DNA of 64,000 nt from CAXXOK01 sp963663285. GTDB lineage: Bacteria > Bacillota > Clostridia > Christensenellales > Aristaeellaceae. The position numbers were made by a program, and so were the translations under genes. Shown here in pieces: positions 16,432 to 25,642 of this stretch (its first letter is position 1; each line of letters starts with the position of its first letter). The notes under the pieces were generated by a model. That model ran no database searches. It had not been told where the DNA came from and saw nothing but the letters and a program-made list of their open reading frames with translations. Location of the stretch: contig CAXXNI010000005.1 of the NCBI GenBank assembly GCA_963663285.2, positions 62,001-126,000 of the forward strand, read 5' to 3'.

Positions 16432-17807
16432 TAGTCGATCCCCTCCGCGGCATACGCATCCCACGTGGAACCACCGTCGTTCGTAATCAACATAATGCGA
16501 TAGATATACCCGCTATTCAGTGCAGGTTCAGTATCGCCGTTGTTCCAGTTTACGGTTCCGCTATTTAATGTCCATGTCATCGCCGCCGTGGCTGTTACTG
16601 TGATTTCCAAGAACACTTCGCAGCGCCCGGCAGGAACATTTGAGAACGTGATCGTCTTGGCGGTAGTGTCTGCAACTGTGAAAGCAAAACTCTTGGCTCT
16701 TTTGCTGCCAACGTCACAGGCGAACACGTTGGACGAGTCGCTTACCGCGGTATACCCGACACCAATATAATCTGTACCCTCAACGGCGACACCAGCATTT
16801 GCCCCATTTCCCTTGAAAAGGCCATTTAATGCGGTTGTCGTTGATGTCGATATTTCATTCGGCCCCGCGACACCTTGTATACCTTGTGGGCCGGTTTCAC
16901 CCTGTATACCCTGCGCGCCCGCTTCGCCTTGTATACCTTGCGGGCCGGTTTCACCCTGTATACCCTGCGCGCCCGTTTCGCCTTGTATCCCCTGTGGGCC
17001 TGTTTCACCCTGCGGCCCTTGCGGGCCTTGTATCGTTCCATGGTTCGTCCATATGGCCCCATCAGATATGTATACATCGTACGGTTCGGCTGCTCCCACA
17101 GCGTACGCATCACCGGGCGATGGAGTAGGCACAGCTGCTTCCAGTTCTCCCAGCGTGGCGTAGGTTGCGATCACAGTCAATCCGAATCCTTGTTCACCTT
17201 GTGCGCCCGTCTCACCCTGTGGGCCTTGCGGGCCAACATCGCCTTGCGGCCCCTGTGCGCCCGTCTCACCCTGTGGGCCTTGCGGGCCAATATCGCCTTG
17301 CGGCCCCTGTGTGCCCGTCTCACCCTGTGGGCCTTGTGGGCCAATATCGCCTTGCGGCCCTTGCGGGCCTTGCAATGCGCCATGGTTTGTCCATATAGTT
17401 CCGTCAGAAATATATATATCATATGGCGACGCAATCCCAACGGCGTACGCATCACCAACAGCAGGGGCAGGCACAGCCGTTTCCAGATCGCCCAGCGTGG
17501 CATAGGTTCCTAATAGTTTTAATCCACCCACCAGCGAAACCAGCCATTCTTCCACCGTACCTTCAAACCCGTTTGCAACCGCAATTTCATAGGCGGATAC
17601 GGCCTTGTCGCGGATCAGCTGCGTAATATCGTAGGCGCGACCGTCGTTGCCGATCACGATACCGCCAAACGGCGCATATTTGGTAATGTCATAAATCTGG
17701 TCGTTTACCGGCTGCCCGCCGCCGATCAGCTCCACGATGTTGTACGCCCGGTTGTCCGCCCCGATAAATATACCGCTCATGGGGCTGTAATCGTTAATAT
17801 CAGCCAT
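16431..17807 (-). CDS. Collagen-like tail-fibre protein
   Basis: 458 residues. The N-terminal module (IFIGADNRAYNIVELIGGG...GIVIGNDGRAYDITQLI) is shared with the protein at 14632-15150. Two copies of a spacer unit follow (TYATLGDLETAVPAPAVGDAYAV and TYATLGELEAAVPTPSPGDAYAV, each ending IWTNHG), and each leads into a collagen-like stretch of GPQ/GET/GDI Gly-X-Y triplets. The C-terminal 130 residues form a beta-rich, probably trimeric head (KSFAFTVADTTAKTITFSNV). Gly-X-Y stretches make phage fibres trimerise into rigid rods. GGAGG lies before the ATG, and the start overlaps the upstream gene by 8 bases. Confidence 0.8.
   Translation of the reverse strand: MADINDYSPMSGIFIGADNRAYNIVELIGGGQPVNDQIYDITKYAPFGGIVIGNDGRAYDITQLIRDKAVSAYEIAVANGFEGTVEEWLVSLVGGLKLLGTYATLGDLETAVPAPAVGDAYAVGIASPYDIYISDGTIWTNHGALQGPQGPQGDIGPQGPQGETGTQGPQGDIGPQGPQGETGAQGPQGDVGPQGPQGETGAQGEQGFGLTVIATYATLGELEAAVPTPSPGDAYAVGAAEPYDVYISDGAIWTNHGTIQGPQGPQGETGPQGIQGETGAQGIQGETGPQGIQGEAGAQGIQGETGPQGIQGVAGPNEISTSTTTALNGLFKGNGANAGVAVEGTDYIGVGYTAVSDSSNVFACDVGSKRAKSFAFTVADTTAKTITFSNVPAGRCEVFLEITVTATAAMTWTLNSGTVNWNNGDTEPALNSGYIYRIMLITNDGGSTWDAYAAEGID
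16870..17030. repeat. Tandem repeat coding collagen triplets (block 1)
   Basis: About three copies of a roughly 54-bp unit coding GPQGIQGETGAQGIQGE; not a CRISPR array, since units are contiguous and in frame. Confidence 0.8.
17194..17376. repeat. Tandem repeat coding collagen triplets (block 2)
   Basis: About three copies of a 54-bp unit coding GPQGPQGETGAQGPQGDI. Similarity between copies makes length change by slippage or recombination likely. Confidence 0.8.
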
Positions 17808-20061
17808 GCTTTACGCCTCCCTTAAACATGCTTTCAACGGCCTTTACGCGCTTGCGCAGGTCTTGCACCTCGCGCAGTAATAGGATGGTTAAACTGGAAT
17901 AGTCAATGCCTAGGTTTCGCGGGTTGTCGTCGTCGTCCCGCAGCTGCACGCACAGCAGCGGGGCCACTTTCTCTGTATCCTCGTAAATCATGCCGTAATG
18001 CCGTTTCTGGCGCGGGTCGGCGCGGTAGATGAAACTTACGGCTTCCAGCTTGTCGATGATCCTAGAAACACACCCCAGCTTACGGATTTTCTTTTTAATT
18101 TTCCGGCTGGATAGTCCGCCCTCGCTCTCGCGGAACACCGCCCGGATACTCGCGGTATCCCATATGTGCGATGGGGTGCCAAGGTTTCCCGTCCGGGTCT
18201 GGATGGGGAAAAAACACTGCTGCGTATATCCCGCGTCGGGGTCTTTTCCCAGCACCACGTAACCGCTTGTGCTGGCGTTGTAAAAGTAAATATCCTTGCC
18301 CTGTATAAACAGGCGTTTGGTCAGGTCGGACGCAAGCATGGCTCCCTGTACACTGTCAAACAGCACCTGAAATAGCGTGCTTCCGTTTTCTTCGTAGGTC
18401 GCCCCGGCGCTGTCAAACGTCCATCCGCCCGCCTCCAGCGTCCCGGTAAATGTGCCGGTTGCAGCGTTCAAATGCGTTGCGGTTACGCCCGTAAAGGTAA
18501 TGGCTTCCGTCCATGTCGTGCCCCCGTCCGTTGTCAGCGCTATGCCTAAATTGGTGCCGTCGTAGCAGCCAAACCGCAGCTGCCGGTTGGTGTCGGTCGG
18601 GTCTTGGGCGACAATATTACCCGCGTCCCAATAGAATTGGTCGGTTCCGACAATTTTAATTAGGTTGGCCTGCAAAATACCACTGGTAACCATGCTGGCG
18701 ACGATCCCGGCCCCGTCGATGGCTGTTGACCAGTCCCAGCCGCCGCCCGCTACTAATTGACTGCTGGCGATCAGGAAACCCCGCCCGGTAATCTTGGTTG
18801 CCGTGGTTTCGTCGTCACTCACAAACACTAACCCGCCGTCGTCCGGGTCAGTGTACATATTCGTTCCCGTGCTGAGGATGCGGGTTACCATGGTGTCAAT
18901 ATAGCCCTGCAATAGCGATTGATTCGCCTTGACTACGGCCACCCCGGCAAGCGCCTTTTCATCGGTTTCGGCAAGTGATCGTGTCAGGTGCGCGATTTGT
19001 TTGTACATCGAACTACCCAGCGCGCCCAGCTGAAAGGTGTCTTTCCCACGGTCTGCATAATCGCGTTTTACGCCTACGACCTGCGTCTTGCATCGCACAT
19101 CATCGGTAATCAGCGCTACTTCGTCGCCGTAGCGGGCTGCCTCATGCGGGAATCCGATCCGCTCAAGGTCATACACAGTCAACGCAGCGGATACCGTGGG
19201 CTGGCAGGCCGTCACCAAATCGTTGTATGTCGCTTGCAGCAGTTCTTCCGGGTCGTCAATATCGCTGTATGTCTTGGTAGTAAACAATGGGCGCGTCCCC
19301 AGCACGCCATATAGCGCCGTGGCTTCCGGTATTTCCACGTACTCTTGCCCCAGCGGTTTATCCACCGGATCACCATTAGCAACAGACCATTCCACGTCTT
19401 TAAACGTCAGGCGTTCCACATATTCGTCGCCGGTTTCGTTGCCTTTGCCGCGCCCGATAATGGCCGTTACCACGTTGCGTTTGTCAACGGTATATTTTGC
19501 TTCCAGTATGTCTTTGCCAATCTCAAACCGTTTCCCACGCCACACTGGCATATCGGGAGAAATATCCACATAGCGCCCTTCGATCCGCACGCCGGATACT
19601 TCAATGCGAAATTTATACCGAATACCCCATGTTTCCGCAAGGTCGGCCAGCGCAGCAAGGCGGTGCTTATAATACCATCGTGTGGAGGCGGTCAGGCTCC
19701 CGGTGCTTAGCGTACCCAGCGACCACCGGGAACCATTTAACGCCATGCTAACGGCGACGCCTGCCGTTACCGCCGTGGGCTTCACGTCGATTAGCATACT
19801 GTCGGTTAGCAGCTCATAGTAGGCATTTTCAGCATACAGCGTTATGGCTTTGCTTATTTTATCTTCTGTCCGGGTCATGATCCTGAATAACTGCAAATCG
19901 CTGTCAACGTCCTGAAACGCGCAGTATTCCGCGCTCTGCGGTATCCCGTACCCGGTAATGGTTACGGTGTTCCCGTCCGCGTTTTCGCTGTGTTCACACG
20001 CGGTAATGGCGCTAACCTCGGCAATCAGCCGTTCGTTTAGGTCAAAAAGCAGTAGGATCAT
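17800..20061 (-). CDS. Phage tail tip protein with C-terminal S74 intramolecular chaperone domain
   Basis: About 753 residues. The N-terminal half (to about 400) resembles the siphovirus Gp37-like tail protein family that forms the hub of the tail tip (LLFDLNERLIAEVSAITA, AENAYYELLTDSMLID, GRGKGNETGDEYVERLTF). The C-terminal 100 residues (GLSSRKIKKKIRKLG, IIDKLEAVSFIYR, RHYGMIYEDTEKVAPLL, LGIDYSSLTILLLREVQDL) match the peptidase S74/endosialidase chaperone domain, which assists trimerisation and is then cut off. ATG 20061 overlaps the previous stop (ATGA) and is preferred over ATG 20079. Confidence 0.8.
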   Translation of the reverse strand: MILLLFDLNERLIAEVSAITACEHSENADGNTVTITGYGIPQSAEYCAFQDVDSDLQLFRIMTRTEDKISKAITLYAENAYYELLTDSMLIDVKPTAVTAGVAVSMALNGSRWSLGTLSTGSLTASTRWYYKHRLAALADLAETWGIRYKFRIEVSGVRIEGRYVDISPDMPVWRGKRFEIGKDILEAKYTVDKRNVVTAIIGRGKGNETGDEYVERLTFKDVEWSVANGDPVDKPLGQEYVEIPEATALYGVLGTRPLFTTKTYSDIDDPEELLQATYNDLVTACQPTVSAALTVYDLERIGFPHEAARYGDEVALITDDVRCKTQVVGVKRDYADRGKDTFQLGALGSSMYKQIAHLTRSLAETDEKALAGVAVVKANQSLLQGYIDTMVTRILSTGTNMYTDPDDGGLVFVSDDETTATKITGRGFLIASSQLVAGGGWDWSTAIDGAGIVASMVTSGILQANLIKIVGTDQFYWDAGNIVAQDPTDTNRQLRFGCYDGTNLGIALTTDGGTTWTEAITFTGVTATHLNAATGTFTGTLEAGGWTFDSAGATYEENGSTLFQVLFDSVQGAMLASDLTKRLFIQGKDIYFYNASTSGYVVLGKDPDAGYTQQCFFPIQTRTGNLGTPSHIWDTASIRAVFRESEGGLSSRKIKKKIRKLGCVSRIIDKLEAVSFIYRADPRQKRHYGMIYEDTEKVAPLLCVQLRDDDDNPRNLGIDYSSLTILLLREVQDLRKRVKAVESMFKGGVKHG

Positions 20062-20771
20062 AGATAAACGTTCCTCCATTTCACCGTGCCGCCCGGCCCC
20101 GTAATCGTGTTGATACCCCGTGCCATATACAGCCAGTCGGACAGCAGCGTTTTATACGCCATAATGGAAACGCCGTTATCTGTAATCAGGCGGTTGGCGC
20201 AGTCAATCACAATTTTGTGCCCGGCCTGCATGGTATAGTCCGCATCGTTGATAATCAGCGTTCGCGTTCCATCGCTCCACTGGGCGCTTGTCAGGTCGCT
20301 TTCCGGCGTAAATACAATCATCGGGTACACCGCAACGGTTCCTTGGTAGTCGATCACGTCCCCCACGGCGGCGCTGTGCTGCGCTATGGAATAGGCGTAG
20401 GGGTTGGCACAGGTGAACGTCAGCGTTACTTCGGGCCAGTCCTCCGTGTATTCCGGGTCGGTGGTGTTCGTTAAAATCCCCATGTAAAAGCGATCCGGCA
20501 TTTTATCCAGCACAATTTGCCCGGCTGTGTTGCTTTCCGCCCACAAGGCCAGCGCAGCGGTCAGCTCCATGTTTTTTTCTTCGGTCTTGCCGTTCAGCTG
20601 GTAGGTCGGTATGATGATCCGTTCATCGTGCGTTTTGCTGATCCCGATAATGCCTTGCTGCCCCGGTATTTTTTGCGATGTATAGTTGATGTTCGGCAAA
20701 ATTTTGTTTTGCAGTCCCACAAGCAGGATCGAATCATCATAGGCCGGATACACCCCGTTTAGCCGCATCAT
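20058..20771 (-). CDS. Phage distal tail protein (Dit-like)
   Basis: 237 residues with the pattern of siphovirus distal tail/tail component proteins: KIPGQQGIIGISKTHDERIIIPTYQLNGKT in the N-terminal ring domain and PEVTLTFTCANPYAYS in the middle. It would link the tail tube to the tip. Position between tape measure and tip protein is canonical. Start and stop overlap both neighbours by 4 bases. Confidence 0.8.
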   Translation of the reverse strand: MMRLNGVYPAYDDSILLVGLQNKILPNINYTSQKIPGQQGIIGISKTHDERIIIPTYQLNGKTEEKNMELTAALALWAESNTAGQIVLDKMPDRFYMGILTNTTDPEYTEDWPEVTLTFTCANPYAYSIAQHSAAVGDVIDYQGTVAVYPMIVFTPESDLTSAQWSDGTRTLIINDADYTMQAGHKIVIDCANRLITDNGVSIMAYKTLLSDWLYMARGINTITGPGGTVKWRNVYL

Positions 20772-23700
20772 GTCAGTTGCACCCCCATATCAATACGCTG
20801 CTGGTTGCTGGCCGCGAAACCCTGCCCCGCGTCGGCCAGTTCAACCACCAATTCGCCGAATGGTTTTTCGCCCAATTGCAGCACAGCGGAAACGATGGTG
20901 GTTCCCCCGCCTGTGTTCGGATTTTTAGGTAGGGTAATAGGGGTAATGGATTTGGCCGTTTCTACTAGCCCACTGGTTACGCCCTTCACACCGCTTGCCA
21001 GCACACCAATGTTGGCCGCCATACCCTGCGCGATGCCCTGCACGAACGGCAACCCCAATTCCTTTGCGGCCACCTTCGACGGTGAAGCGATCCCCAGCAG
21101 CTTTTTAGCTGCTTTCAGCGCGGCGGATGCCGCCGAACGGGCAGCCGTGGCAATCGCGCCGGCGCCGCCCTGTATACCCGCTGTAATGCCGTCAGATATA
21201 GCACTTCCGACGTTCTGCGCCTCGGTTTTTACATCCGGCAACATTTCGTTCAGCCCGTCGATAATGCCCTGTACCGTGCTTTTCCCGTATCCCATTGTCA
21301 GCGTGGACGTGTTGCCGATGATGATTAACGCGCCTGTAAGTGATGCCAGTATTTCCGTTGCGATCTCGGTTGCTTTGGTCTTGGCGGCTTGCATCGTTTC
21401 AGCAAATCCATCTATCAGCCCTTGTACCGCCGCAATGCCAAAGGGTTTTGTTGCGGTGCTGGTTCCTTCTGAAACGCCCAGCTCTGTACGGAACAGGTCA
21501 ATAATTGTAGCGGATGTGGTTTTTACTGCCGCTTGGGCTTCCTCCCCGCCGCCGCTGATCCCTTCGGCAACCGCCGTGGTTACGTCCTTGCCGGTTTGCT
21601 TGGCTTCGGCGCTCTCGTTGCCGCCCCCGCCTCCAAACCCGAATATGGACTTGATACCATCCCATATGCCAGAAAATACACCCTTTACTTTGTCCAGCAC
21701 GGATGGCTGCGCATCCTCTGCGCCTGTTTGAAAACCTTCCATCAGGTTTTTGCCGTCCTCGGCTGCGACCGTGGACGGGCTATGGATGCCGAAAAAGTTT
21801 TTCACGCCGCCCCAAATATTGGAGAAAAACCCCGTCACCTTTTCGGTAACCGACGTTACTAGTCCGCTCATACCCTCCACAACGCCGTTAATCAGGTTTT
21901 GCCCTAACGATAGCCAATCGGTGCTTGTAATCGCGTCCCAAATGCGCCCGCCTAGGTCGCTTGCCGTCGTCCACAGCGTTTCCCCTACGGAAAACAGGCC
22001 GTTAATGACTGCTGTAATAATGTCAATACCGGTCTGCATCCAATCAACCGCTTTTAATCCCTCGATGATCGCGTTGATAATCTCCGGCAGCCTTGCCGTA
22101 ATCTCCGGGATCGCCTCAACCAGCGCAAGCGCGATTTGTACCATCATGTCGATGGCGGCGGGAATCAGTTCTGGAAGCAGCGTAATCAGTCCATCCACCA
22201 ACCCGTTAATAATCTGTATTGCTGCCGTATAAAGCGTCGGTAAGTTTTCAATCAGGAATTGCGATAGCATAGTAATAAGCGATACTGCCAGCGTTATCAG
22301 TGGATCAATGTTTTGCACAATCGCATCCACTAGGCTTTGCAGCAGCGAAAAGGCCGCAGGTAATAGCAGCTCAATCATTTCCGGCAGAATCGTTACAATT
22401 TCACTTATAAGCGATCCCACCATTTCACTAATGAGCGGCAAATATTCTTTTGCCAGTCCGATGATCGATTTCAGGTTTTGCCGGAAAGAATCGAAAATTA
22501 CGGCAATATCGTCTGCTTGAAACCCGTCTTGCAAGGCCGTTGTTGCGTCCTGCGCAAACGATGTGAACGCTCCGGATACCTCTTTGGATATAGGCAGCAG
22601 GTTCCCTTGTATCGTGCGTTTCAGCCCTTCTGCCGCGTCCTCGGCATTGTCGTATTTCACGGCGTTAATCTGATCCATGGCCGCGCTGGTATCCGTAATG
22701 CCGCCCTCCATGCTCGCCAATATCGGCAGCACGCCCGCGCCCAAGTCCTCAAACTGCGTGCCAAACAGGGCAACGCCCAGCTGGGACTGTTTCAATGGAT
22801 CGTCTATGTTTTGCAGCGCGGATATTACTTCAAAAAATGCCGCGTTGGCCGTGTCCCCACCTTCGGCAAAGGCAGCAAACATTTTGTCGGAATTTAGCCC
22901 CAGCGCCTTATACGCGTCCGCGCTGGTTTTGCTCATGTCTACAGAACGTATGGAAAACTCCTTTACCGCGTCGCCTACCTTGTCGATGCTAAACGCGCCG
23001 CTATCCGCGCCTGTAATCAGCGATTGCAGCATTTGGTCGGCACTTAGCCCCAACTTGTCGTATTGGTTGGCGTATTCATTCAGCGTGTCCAGCAAATCGC
23101 CGTTTTTGTTGGCTCCGCTCTGTGCCCCGGTTGCGATGATGTTATAGGCTTCTTCCGCCGAAATGTTCATGTTTTTCATTAGCGCCGCAACCGTCCGGGA
23201 CGATTCGGCCAAATCCATGTCGAACGTATCCCGCAGAGCAAACCCGTTTTCCGTAGCCTTTTGCAGCTCGTCGCCTACCAGCCCGGTATTTTGTTTTACC
23301 GTGGATAGGCCGTCCGCCACATCTTCCAGATTTTCGCCAAAATTGTTGGTATATACTTTTTGGGCGATCTCGCCCAGTTCTTCCAGTTCCGCCCCGGTCG
23401 CCCCGGTTTTCGCTCCAATGGTGCCAAGGGCCTTATCCGATTCGGTGCCAAGGTCAAACAGTGATTTTACGGTAGCCGTCGCCGCAGCGCCCATGGCGAC
23501 CACGGCAGCCCCTGCTGCCGTGGCGGTCACCGTCAGCCCGTTTTTGATGGAATTGGAAGCATTTTCCGCTGCTTCCTTTAACTTTTTCGTGGCTTTCGTG
23601 GCAATCGTTTCCTTGTCAGATAGGTCTTTAACCTTTTTGGCCGAATCGCCGACATTCTTTTTTAGCTCTTTAAGGGCCTTGCTGTTCTTCCGTAGTTCGG

Positions 23701-24046
23701 TTTCGTTTTTCGCCAATTGTTCCTTGGCTCTGTTGATTTTAATGGTAAATTCTTGCAACGCATTCGCTGTATGCACGGTGGTGTCGCCGCTTTTCTCGGC
23801 CTCTTTTTTCATGCGTTCATATCCGGCTTCCAGCAAAGACACCTTGTTTTTCTGCTGGTCGATCACATCCGCAAGCGTTTTGTTTCGCTCTTTTAGCCCT
23901 TTAGCCGATTTGCTCCAATCGTCCATCCCGGCAGCAACCGCCCGAAAACCGCTTTCAATGGCTCGTACATCACGGTTGACTTGGGCAACCCCTGTTTTCC
24001 AATCGGTTGTATCCAGCCCCATTTTCCCGCTAATATCTTCCGGCAC
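20768..24046 (-). CDS. Phage tail tape measure protein
   Basis: About 1092 residues. The N-terminal 160 residues are helical and charged; a long alanine/glycine-rich stretch contains ATVKSLFDLGTESDKALGTIGAKTG, typical of TP901-type tape measures; a central hydrophobic run (about 560-720, repeats of ITLLPELIPAAIDMMVQI type) is membrane-active during DNA ejection; and Ile/Ala/Gly repeats follow to the end. It sets tail length. An AAGGCGGTGA site favours GTG 24046 over GTG 24055. It follows the frameshifting chaperone pair, the standard order. Confidence 0.9.
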   Translation of the reverse strand: MPEDISGKMGLDTTDWKTGVAQVNRDVRAIESGFRAVAAGMDDWSKSAKGLKERNKTLADVIDQQKNKVSLLEAGYERMKKEAEKSGDTTVHTANALQEFTIKINRAKEQLAKNETELRKNSKALKELKKNVGDSAKKVKDLSDKETIATKATKKLKEAAENASNSIKNGLTVTATAAGAAVVAMGAAATATVKSLFDLGTESDKALGTIGAKTGATGAELEELGEIAQKVYTNNFGENLEDVADGLSTVKQNTGLVGDELQKATENGFALRDTFDMDLAESSRTVAALMKNMNISAEEAYNIIATGAQSGANKNGDLLDTLNEYANQYDKLGLSADQMLQSLITGADSGAFSIDKVGDAVKEFSIRSVDMSKTSADAYKALGLNSDKMFAAFAEGGDTANAAFFEVISALQNIDDPLKQSQLGVALFGTQFEDLGAGVLPILASMEGGITDTSAAMDQINAVKYDNAEDAAEGLKRTIQGNLLPISKEVSGAFTSFAQDATTALQDGFQADDIAVIFDSFRQNLKSIIGLAKEYLPLISEMVGSLISEIVTILPEMIELLLPAAFSLLQSLVDAIVQNIDPLITLAVSLITMLSQFLIENLPTLYTAAIQIINGLVDGLITLLPELIPAAIDMMVQIALALVEAIPEITARLPEIINAIIEGLKAVDWMQTGIDIITAVINGLFSVGETLWTTASDLGGRIWDAITSTDWLSLGQNLINGVVEGMSGLVTSVTEKVTGFFSNIWGGVKNFFGIHSPSTVAAEDGKNLMEGFQTGAEDAQPSVLDKVKGVFSGIWDGIKSIFGFGGGGGNESAEAKQTGKDVTTAVAEGISGGGEEAQAAVKTTSATIIDLFRTELGVSEGTSTATKPFGIAAVQGLIDGFAETMQAAKTKATEIATEILASLTGALIIIGNTSTLTMGYGKSTVQGIIDGLNEMLPDVKTEAQNVGSAISDGITAGIQGGAGAIATAARSAASAALKAAKKLLGIASPSKVAAKELGLPFVQGIAQGMAANIGVLASGVKGVTSGLVETAKSITPITLPKNPNTGGGTTIVSAVLQLGEKPFGELVVELADAGQGFAASNQQRIDMGVQLT

Positions 24047-24059
24047 GTTCTTCACCGCC

Positions 24060-24598
24060 TTAAATTCGATTGGTAAATTGGCTCACTTTTTTGTAGGTTT
24101 TGCCGTTGATGGTCACCACCGCGTCTTTTTCCTGCTCGTTTTTGTGGTTAATAAAAAGCACAAAGTCCAGCAGCGTTTCAAGGTCTGTATCGTCCAGCGC
24201 TGCTAGACTTGTTCCCGGTAGTAGTTTGCAAATTTCGTATTCCAGTTCTTGGGGCCAGTAAGGGGAGGGGGGCGCTTGCGCGTCCCCCTTTACACGTTTC
24301 CCATGGAACTTGCCCGGTGTACAACCGCCTTAAAGCAGGTCATTACGTCGCCAATATCCGCGCCGTCCTCCAACTCCTGCGGGGTAACCTTATCGTCAAA
24401 CAGCTGGCAGACAAACGCGGATAGCGCGTCAATGCTTTCCTCCGATAAATCCTTTTTATCCTTATCCAGCTGCGCGGCCAGCTTCATAGCCTTTTTCATG
24501 TTTCCCCAGCGGATCACGGATTTGGATAGGGTCTTTACCTCTTCGTCGTTTTCGTCGTATAGCGTCAGTTCCACCGGTGCAAACGTCAGTTTATCCAT
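24060..24598 (-). CDS. Tail assembly chaperone, frameshift product (gpGT-like)
   Basis: Ribosomes that slip back one base at GGGAAAC (24302-24296) leave the short frame before its stop at 24292-24290 and read 78 further sense codons to the TAA at 24062-24060, giving a product of about 179 residues. The added part (APPSPYWPQELEYEICKLL...NHKNEQEKDAVVTINGKTYKK) has protein-like composition and no internal stop. In lambda the longer gpGT recruits tail tube protein to the tape measure. Confidence 0.75.
24290..24598 (-). CDS. Tail assembly chaperone, short product (gpG-like)
   Basis: 102 residues, acidic and helical (IRWGNMKKAMKLAAQLDKDKKDL, LSAFVCQLFDDKVTPQEL). It lies between the major tail protein and the tape measure, the fixed place for tail assembly chaperones. 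AAGGAGG precedes the ATG. Its last codons carry a slippery heptamer that yields the longer product. Confidence 0.8.
   Translation of the reverse strand: MDKLTFAPVELTLYDENDEEVKTLSKSVIRWGNMKKAMKLAAQLDKDKKDLSEESIDALSAFVCQLFDDKVTPQELEDGADIGDVMTCFKAVVHRASSMGNV
24296..24302 (-). promoter_or_regulatory. Programmed -1 frameshift site GGGAAAC
   Basis: Canonical X XXY YYZ heptamer in the correct phase (ATG GGA AAC) three codons before the short stop, the same type as the lambda G-T site. Confidence 0.75.
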
Positions 24599-24640
24599 GG
24601 GCTGTGTTCCTCCTTGTTATTGGTTGTTAGGTCGTACAGA

Positions 24641-25264
24641 TTAACCAGCAATTTCAGGCGGCGTTTGCACCGCATCAAACCACGTCGCAGCACCCGTGAA
24701 CGCCGCGTCGGATGTATCGGCATATACCGCTTTTACGCCGCCCTTTTTCTCGGCGGTAAGCTGGAATGGGTGTTTCGTCACCAGTGCGGTATACTCGATG
24801 GACAGTGTTTTTTCGTTGATGGTGTCCGTCTTGGTTTCCGCTTCGTCTTTGGGTATCGCAAACTTGCCCTTTGCCAGCCAAGCAAATTCCGATACGCCGT
24901 CCGGGCGGCTTACGCGGTAGCCGATTGCGTAATATGGTGCGTTTGCCGCGCCGTCGTCATACATTTTTCCAGAGGCCGCGTCGTAAGGCTTGCCCGTCAG
25001 GCCAGCCCGTCCTTTTACCGTCAAGCCCGGAATGGCGATGGTCAGTTTGGTTTCGCCCTCGCTGGTATCCGTCCACATCGCCTTACCGCTGTAATAGCGG
25101 GTTTTGCTGTTCACGGTGGTTTCACGCGCAATCGTCGCAACGGGGGCAAGCACTTCCGGCGCGCCCGGCGTAAACGCCGCCTCGGTATCTGCGGTAATAG
25201 CGGCAATATACAGGTCGGAAACGTCAATTGCTTCGCCTACAATCGTGGGGTTAATAGTGCTCAT
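24641..25264 (-). CDS. Phage major tail protein (phi13-type)
   Basis: 207 residues; beta-rich tube protein with the family pattern of Firmicutes siphovirus major tail proteins: an N-terminal strand region (VSDLYIAAITADTEAAFTPG) and LSIEYTALVTKHPFQLTAEKKGGVKAVYADTSD near the end. Directly upstream of the assembly chaperones. GGAGG before the ATG. Confidence 0.85.
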   Translation of the reverse strand: MSTINPTIVGEAIDVSDLYIAAITADTEAAFTPGAPEVLAPVATIARETTVNSKTRYYSGKAMWTDTSEGETKLTIAIPGLTVKGRAGLTGKPYDAASGKMYDDGAANAPYYAIGYRVSRPDGVSEFAWLAKGKFAIPKDEAETKTDTINEKTLSIEYTALVTKHPFQLTAEKKGGVKAVYADTSDAAFTGAATWFDAVQTPPEIAG

Positions 25265-25267
25265 GGG

Positions 25268-25642
25268 TTATCCCTCCTTGTTTTCTTCGTAATAACGGAA
25301 GTCCAACGTGCGCGCCCAATGTTCGCTGCTGTCATGGTAAGTGTCCGCACTTTTCCCGATATACAAAAAACCGCCCGTAATCATGGCGGTTTTGATCGCT
25401 GCGGCGGTCGGTTCAAGGTTACTGCGGTCACGGTCATAGTACACAACCGAATAGCGTTCGTTTTCCCGGCTGTATCGCCCGGAAAAGTACGATTCGGGGT
25501 TTCCGGTAACGAGATAATGCACGGCGAACGCGTCTGGCAATTCACCGTCCGTCTGGTAGCCGATGGCCGCGCAATTGGGTACAATGGGCTGCACGATGCT
25601 TTGCAGGTATTCATACATGGGGGTGTCAGGCGGCCTTAACAT
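25268..25642 (-). CDS. Phage tail completion/terminator-like protein
   Basis: 124 residues from ATG 25642, where GAGGA lies 7 bases upstream. The sequence (YLQSIVQPIVPNCAAIGYQTDGELPDAF, YSVVYYDRDRSNLEP) and its place between the gp10-like protein and the major tail protein suggest the tail terminator ring. No strong motif; position carries most of the weight. The start overlaps the upstream gene by 17 bases. Confidence 0.6.
   Translation of the reverse strand: MLRPPDTPMYEYLQSIVQPIVPNCAAIGYQTDGELPDAFAVHYLVTGNPESYFSGRYSRENERYSVVYYDRDRSNLEPTAAAIKTAMITGGFLYIGKSADTYHDSSEHWARTLDFRYYEENKEG

Noticed and set aside
16870..17376. Regular repeats that look like a CRISPR array
   Set aside because: The units are contiguous, in frame and code Gly-X-Y triplets; there are no unique spacers and no cas genes.
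23163..24206. Long plus-strand frames opposite the tape measure gene
   Set aside because: Ser/Phe/Ala-rich shadow of a helical protein; no binding site, and strand disagrees with the whole operon.
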